From Bacillus sp. Bos-x628 (lineage in GTDB: Bacteria; Bacillota; Bacilli; Bacillales; Bacillaceae): a stretch of 58,834 bases of DNA. The translations under genes and the position numbers were made by a program. Below the pieces are notes generated by a model, which was given only the letters and a program-made list of their open reading frames with translations, did no database searches and was not told the DNA's origin. Shown piece by piece: positions 55,706 to 58,834 of the stretch (position 1 is its first letter; every line of letters starts with the position of its first letter). The DNA lies in the NCBI RefSeq assembly GCF_040500475.1, contig NZ_CP159359.1, forward strand, positions 1-58,834. The letters are read 5' to 3'.

Positions 55706-55780
55706 GCTGGAATAGTATAACGGCATTACAACAGCCTTGTAAGCTGTCAGATGTGGGTTCAAATCCTACTTCCAGCACCA
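55706..55780 (+). tRNA. tRNA-Thr (UGU), CCA encoded
   Basis: Acceptor GCTGGAA/TTCCAGC, anticodon stem ACAGC/GCTGT with loop CTTGTAA (UGU), T arm GTGGG-TTCAAAT-CCTAC, A-CCA end. Confidence 0.92.
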
Positions 55781-55782
55781 AT

Positions 55783-55857
55783 GGAACTATGGTCTAATGG
55801 TTAAGATGGTTCACTGTCTATGAATTGATAGGGGTTCGATTCCCCTTAGTTCCGCCA
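55783..55857 (+). tRNA. tRNA-Asp (GUC), CCA encoded
   Basis: Acceptor GGAACTA/TAGTTCC, anticodon stem GTTCA/TGAAT with loop CTGTCTA (GUC), T arm AGGGG-TTCGATT-CCCCT, G-CCA end. Confidence 0.92.
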
Positions 55858-55911
55858 TATGGGAAGTGAAGGTCAGCGAAAGTCTTGAGAAGGGCTAAAG
55901 ACAGGTGAAGA

Positions 55912-55962
55912 GGGTGTAATTCCCTTACTTTCATGTGGGTTCGATTCCCACCTACACCCGCC
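55912..55962 (+). ncRNA. tRNA-like minihelix lacking D and anticodon arms
   Basis: GGGTGTA (55912-55918) pairs with TACACCC just before a G-CC end, and GTGGG-TTCGATT-CCCAC forms a perfect T arm. Only 16 bases lie between the 5' acceptor strand and the T arm, so D and anticodon arms are absent. The 50 bases before it hold a GTCTT/AAGAC hairpin. It could be a deleted tRNA or a tRNA mimic. Confidence 0.5.
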
Positions 55963-55967
55963 TTTAT

Positions 55968-56042
55968 ATTGCGTTGGTGTAATGGTAACACGTCAGATTC
56001 CAAACCTGAAAATGTGGGTTCGATTCCTACACGCTTTGCCAA
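55968..56042 (+). tRNA. tRNA-Trp-like (CCA anticodon) with mismatched acceptor
   Basis: The D stem is GTGT/ACAC; the anticodon stem TCAGA/CCTGA has one mismatch and loop TTCCAAA gives CCA. The T arm is GTGGG-TTCGATT-CCTAC, with a G-CCA end. The acceptor ATTGCGT/ACGCTTT has two T-T mismatches, so function is uncertain. Confidence 0.6.
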
Positions 56043-56045
56043 TAT

Positions 56046-56103
56046 GGAATGACAACGTTCGCTTTGGCGTTCGTGAAAGGTTCAAAGCCTTTCCTTTCCA
56101 CCA
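56046..56103 (+). ncRNA. degenerate tRNA-like sequence
   Basis: It ends TTTCC-A-CCA and has a T-arm-like AAAGG-TTCAAAG-CCTTT; GGAA at the start pairs with TTCC. Only ~24 bases lie between, with AACG/CGTT pairing, so the D arm is missing. Confidence 0.4.
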
Positions 56104-56156
56104 AAACAATTCCTCATGTCGTGACATGTAAAAAACGAAAGGATGAAGTATAAATA

Positions 56157-56717
56157 ATGAATGTAGAAGCAAATCAAACTGAGGTAACTCCTGAGGAGAA
56201 AGTTGAGACACCTGAGGTTACACCAGAACAAAAATCAGACCCAATGATTCCGAAGACACGTTTTGATGAAGTTAATGCGAAGTACAAGGAAATGGCCGAT
56301 AAGGTAGCACAATTTGAAGCAGAACAGGCGAAGTTGCAAGCTGAGGCAGAAGCTAAAGAACTTGAAGCAAAGAAAGAACAAGGTAAATTTGAGGAACTTT
56401 ACCAAGCTACTCAAAAAGAACTTGAGAATTTTAAAGCATATGAGGCACGTGCTAAGGAGCTGGAATCAGTTATCACTGGCATGGTAGAAACAAAACTTAA
56501 TGATGTTCCTAAGGATATGCACGACTTGATTCCAAATAACTTGTCTGTTGAACAGACGCTTGATTGGTTGAACAAGGCTGAGTCTAAAGGTCTTTTCGGT
56601 TCTAAACAGGAAGCGAAAGAAATTGGAAAGCCCTCTAATAAATCCAATGAAGCACCAAAAGTTGATAAAGCAAATCTTTCTCCATTGGACAAGATTCTAG
56701 CGGGAATTGGAAAGTGA
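56157..56717 (+). CDS. scaffold protein
   Basis: This 186-residue, highly charged, mostly helical protein has a long coiled coil (DKVAQFEAEQAKLQAEAEAK ELEAKKEQ) and a C-terminal region with Lys clusters (SPLDKILAGIGK). It lies immediately before the major capsid gene. This is the GP20-type scaffold that shapes the prohead. AACGAAAGGATG lies upstream. Confidence 0.85.
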   Translation: MNVEANQTEVTPEEKVETPEVTPEQKSDPMIPKTRFDEVNAKYKEMADKVAQFEAEQAKLQAEAEAKELEAKKEQGKFEELYQATQKELENFKAYEARAKELESVITGMVETKLNDVPKDMHDLIPNNLSVEQTLDWLNKAESKGLFGSKQEAKEIGKPSNKSNEAPKVDKANLSPLDKILAGIGK

Positions 56718-56760
56718 TTAACTTTAGGAAACTATTTCATTTATATGGAGGGAAACAGTA

Positions 56761-57651
56761 ATGGCATTGAAATTAATCGACGCACAGGTATTGTCTAAAG
56801 ACGTACTTCAAGCTGGCGTTATTGAAACGATTGTACGTGAAAGTTCTGTACTTTCTGTACTGCCTTTCCAGACAATTGAAGGTAACGCATACTCTTACAA
56901 CGTCGAAAAGGCACTTCCAAGTGTCGACTTTCGTGGAGTAAACGAGGCATATACAGCAAGTGAAGCCCAATTTGAACAACGTTCTGAGAACCTTGTTATT
57001 TTAGGTGGCGACGTTGAGTTAGACCGTTTCATTATTCAAACGCTATCTAACGTTAACGATCAAGTAGCTGTACAAATTGCTGAGAAGGCAAAGGCTATCG
57101 CTAACACATTTACTAAAACATTCTTCAAAGGAAACAAAGCAACTAATCCTAAACAGTTTGATGGTTTAGATGTCCGAATCGCTGGTTCTGAACAAGAAAT
57201 TGACTATGTAACTTCTGAGGAAATTGTTGGTGAAGGTAACGCACGTAAGCTAGACGCTTTGAATGCATTGCTTGACCAAGTACGTGGCGGTGCTGACGCA
57301 TTGTTCATGAATAAGAGGGTTAAACGAAAAATTCTGGCAGTACTTCAAGCAAGTGATCACTACATTGAAAACGGGGTTGACTCCTTCGGTCGTCCTGTTG
57401 AAATGTACGCTGGTGTACCGTTACTTGTTGTTGAAAACGACATTCTTGATGACACCGATATTTACGCTGTTAAGTTCGGTGCTTACACTCATGTAACAGG
57501 CCTAACTAATGGTGGTGTTCAGGTTCGCCGTCTTGGTGAGACTTCTGCTAAGGCTGTTGAGGTAACCCGTATTGAGTTCTTCTGTGGACTAGCACAGTTC
57601 AACCCATATGCATCTGCTAGACTAAAGAACTTTGGTAAAGAATCTGCGTAA
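56761..57651 (+). CDS. major capsid protein (HK97 fold)
   Basis: This 296-residue protein has no long N-terminal delta domain, consistent with a separate scaffold gene. The features are AGVIETIVRESSVLSVLPFQ, ENLVILGGDVELDRFIIQTL and GVPLLVVENDILDDTDIYAV KFGAYTHVTG near the C-terminus, as in HK97-fold capsids of Firmicutes phages. ATG has GGAGG upstream. A terminator directly after it suggests the message is made at high level. Confidence 0.9.
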   Translation: MALKLIDAQVLSKDVLQAGVIETIVRESSVLSVLPFQTIEGNAYSYNVEKALPSVDFRGVNEAYTASEAQFEQRSENLVILGGDVELDRFIIQTLSNVNDQVAVQIAEKAKAIANTFTKTFFKGNKATNPKQFDGLDVRIAGSEQEIDYVTSEEIVGEGNARKLDALNALLDQVRGGADALFMNKRVKRKILAVLQASDHYIENGVDSFGRPVEMYAGVPLLVVENDILDDTDIYAVKFGAYTHVTGLTNGGVQVRRLGETSAKAVEVTRIEFFCGLAQFNPYASARLKNFGKESA

Positions 57652-57687
57652 GGCGAGTTAACTCAACTGAATAAACTGTAACACACT

Positions 57688-57719
57688 AGGGGTTAGGGAT
57701 TGCACCCTAACCTCTTTTT
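57688..57719 (+). terminator. intrinsic terminator after major capsid gene
   Basis: AGGGGTTAGGG and CCCTAACCTCT form a stem of about 10 bp with a T5 tail. Partial termination would keep capsid levels above those of connector genes. Confidence 0.85.
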
Positions 57720-57742
57720 CTATTTCTAAGGAGGTGCGATAG

Positions 57743-57976
57743 GTGGCCATTGAAATGCATGTACCAAACAAAGGATATGAAGGCTATTACGGAGGTGTTC
57801 GATTTCACAAAGGTGTAGGAATTTTTGAGGATGAGGAACTAGCGAAAGAATTAGCCAAACGCTACGGATATGAAGTAGTAAAAGTAGATGGAGAAAAAGA
57901 AGCTGAGGCTGGTGAGAAGACAGCACCAAAGAAAAAATCACCACGCAAGAACGTTAAGCCAAAGGCTGGTGAATAG
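57743..57976 (+). CDS. small head-associated protein with basic tail
   Basis: This 77-residue protein starts at GTG 57743 after AAGGAGGTG. The N-terminal part (VPNKGYEGYYGGVRFHKGVG IFEDEEL) resembles small post-capsid proteins; the C-terminus is Lys/Pro-rich. Position fits a head completion or decoration protein. Role inferred. Confidence 0.6.
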   Translation: MAIEMHVPNKGYEGYYGGVRFHKGVGIFEDEELAKELAKRYGYEVVKVDGEKEAEAGEKTAPKKKSPRKNVKPKAGE

Positions 57977-57978
57977 GC

Positions 57979-58413
57979 TTGAACTTCACTGAGGTACAGG
58001 ATTACATTCTGAATAACATTTTCTATGTCGAACGCTGGACAGAATTGAATGAACTTGGTGAGGAAGCAGATCGAATTAAACAGGTGGTCGTGAACAACGC
58101 TGAAACATCTTTACTTAGAGAATTGCCTCACCACTTCAATGAGGATAATCCAGTTCCCATTGACGTATTGGCAGAACAATGCTTGTTCATCTTGGAAAAG
58201 GATGATTCAGTCAGACGTGCTGAAATGGGTGTCAGTTATTTTATGGCCAGTGGTTTATATCTGTCTTTTGATAAGAACGCTGACAACTTCACTATTGCAC
58301 CAACAGTGCTGAGACGTTACCCCCGTCGTCGTGTTGGGCAATACATGTACAATCGTCAAGACACATACAGGGCTTACCAAACTAAGCGACCTGATGAGTA
58401 TCGGAGGCATTAA
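57979..58413 (+). CDS. head-tail connector protein
   Basis: This 144-residue protein (TTG start 57979) is mostly helical (AEQCLFILEKDDSVRRAEMG) with a basic end (YPRRRVGQYMYNRQDTYRAY). It occupies the gp6/gp15-like connector position after the capsid gene. The start has only a weak site, so expression probably depends on coupling. Confidence 0.65.
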   Translation: MNFTEVQDYILNNIFYVERWTELNELGEEADRIKQVVVNNAETSLLRELPHHFNEDNPVPIDVLAEQCLFILEKDDSVRRAEMGVSYFMASGLYLSFDKNADNFTIAPTVLRRYPRRRVGQYMYNRQDTYRAYQTKRPDEYRRH

Positions 58414-58415
58414 GT

Positions 58416-58742
58416 ATGATTCCTTTGAACCAAAAGGTGAAAATTATTTTTGCAGATTCTCAAGGTGATGAGTGGGGAATACCTGTAAAAACTCCTAATG
58501 TCAAAACCTATAAAGTAAGGCTGGATTACAACGCTGACAGCCGAATCATTGAAGGGGATGACGGACGAAACATTATTTACTCAGCGACTATCTACTTTAA
58601 GGGTTCTGTTCCTTTGACATATTCAGACTTCATTGAGTATGACAATGGACTAGGCGGTGTTGAGATAAAGAACCCTCACACTATCTTCCCTATTGCAGAT
58701 TTATCAGGGAAAATCACTTATACAAAAGTGGTGGTTGTGTAA
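58416..58742 (+). CDS. minor capsid / head-tail joining protein
   Basis: This 108-residue beta-rich protein (FADSQGDEWGIPVKTPNVKT; YSATIYFKGSVPLTYSDFIE) matches the second neck protein (minor capsid 1 type) found before gp10-like proteins. Its TAA overlaps the ATG of the window-crossing gene. Confidence 0.7.
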   Translation: MIPLNQKVKIIFADSQGDEWGIPVKTPNVKTYKVRLDYNADSRIIEGDDGRNIIYSATIYFKGSVPLTYSDFIEYDNGLGGVEIKNPHTIFPIADLSGKITYTKVVVV

Positions 58743-58834
58743 TGGGGGTTAAAATTCGTGGATTGAAGTCAGGAAGAAAATACATTCACAACACCGTTAG
58801 AAAAGTATCCATTAAGCAGATGAAGGAGAACATG
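58742..58834 (+). CDS. HK97 gp10-like head-tail protein, N-terminal part (continues at position 1)
   Basis: The ATG overlaps the TAA of the upstream connector gene. The 31 codons run off the window end without a stop and, if the molecule is closed, continue in frame into position 1 to give a 145-residue protein. The N-terminus (MGVKIRGLKSG) has the usual gp10-like opening. The gene sits where a tail-completion/neck protein is expected, between a minor head-tail joining protein and the tail terminator. Confidence 0.8.
   Translation, partial: MGVKIRGLKSGRKYIHNTVRKVSIKQMKENM

Overview
The window is a 58.8 kb tailed-phage genome with siphovirus-type structural genes. The host is most likely a low-GC, spore-forming Gram-positive bacterium (Bacillales). 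Evidence for this is strong AGGAGG-type ribosome binding sites, AT-rich intergenic DNA, sigma-A style promoters, intrinsic terminators, a SleB-like cortex-lytic hydrolase and a phBC6A51-like HTH protein. The two window ends belong together: the 31 codons at 58742-58834 read in frame into 1-345 to give one 145-residue HK97-gp10-like protein. The sequence is therefore probably a complete circular or circularly permuted molecule opened inside a gene.

Layout. The late block runs from about 50.7 kb through the ends to 14.0 kb: terminase large subunit, portal, HTH (TerS-like), minor head protein, a tRNA cluster, scaffold, major capsid, head-tail connectors, tail terminator, tail tube, frameshifted tail chaperones, tape measure, Dit, Tal, DUF859-like fibre and lysis genes. 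From 14.0 to 21.9 kb lies a replicon: a minus-strand replication-initiator-like gene with a probable antisense RNA on its leader, six 20-bp iterons plus an AT-rich direct repeat, a second HTH initiator, helicase loader, DnaB-like helicase, primase and a sigma-like protein. From 22 to 36.8 kb come early and middle genes: SSB-like protein, structured RNAs and tRNAs, family A DNA polymerase, RecB-type nuclease, RuvC-like resolvase, thymidine kinase, dNK, dNMP kinase, a PQ-loop protein, many small membrane or zinc proteins, an XRE repressor on the minus strand, a sigma-region-4-like regulator, a nucleoside deoxyribosyltransferase and a secreted LysM-SleB hydrolase.

From 36.8 to 46.9 kb is a plasmid-like and accessory block: ParA with a ribbon-helix-helix partner, a serine resolvase, two more RHH-like proteins, several orphan genes and a cluster of frame-disrupted small genes bracketed by a 16-bp inverted repeat. 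From 46.9 to 50.6 kb there is a free-standing structured RNA, a GIY-YIG nuclease, a nuclease-like gene that seems to start at ATA, a DnaQ-like exonuclease and a lipoprotein. ParA, RHH, resolvase, iterons, a counter-transcribed RNA and a C-type repressor, with no visible integrase, suggest a phage-plasmid lifestyle.

Two regulatory families stand out. Thirteen early operons (plus one degenerate case) start with TGTCC and TGCAAGT placed exactly 21 bp apart, followed by a TAAGTG-like box. This is not a normal sigma-A -10 element and may be read by the phage sigma-like protein. The 37-46 kb genes instead use sigma-A promoters (TTGACT, 17 bp, TAAWRT) followed by TAAGGYA and a GAGGTAA leader. All functional calls come from reading the sequence; no database search was run.
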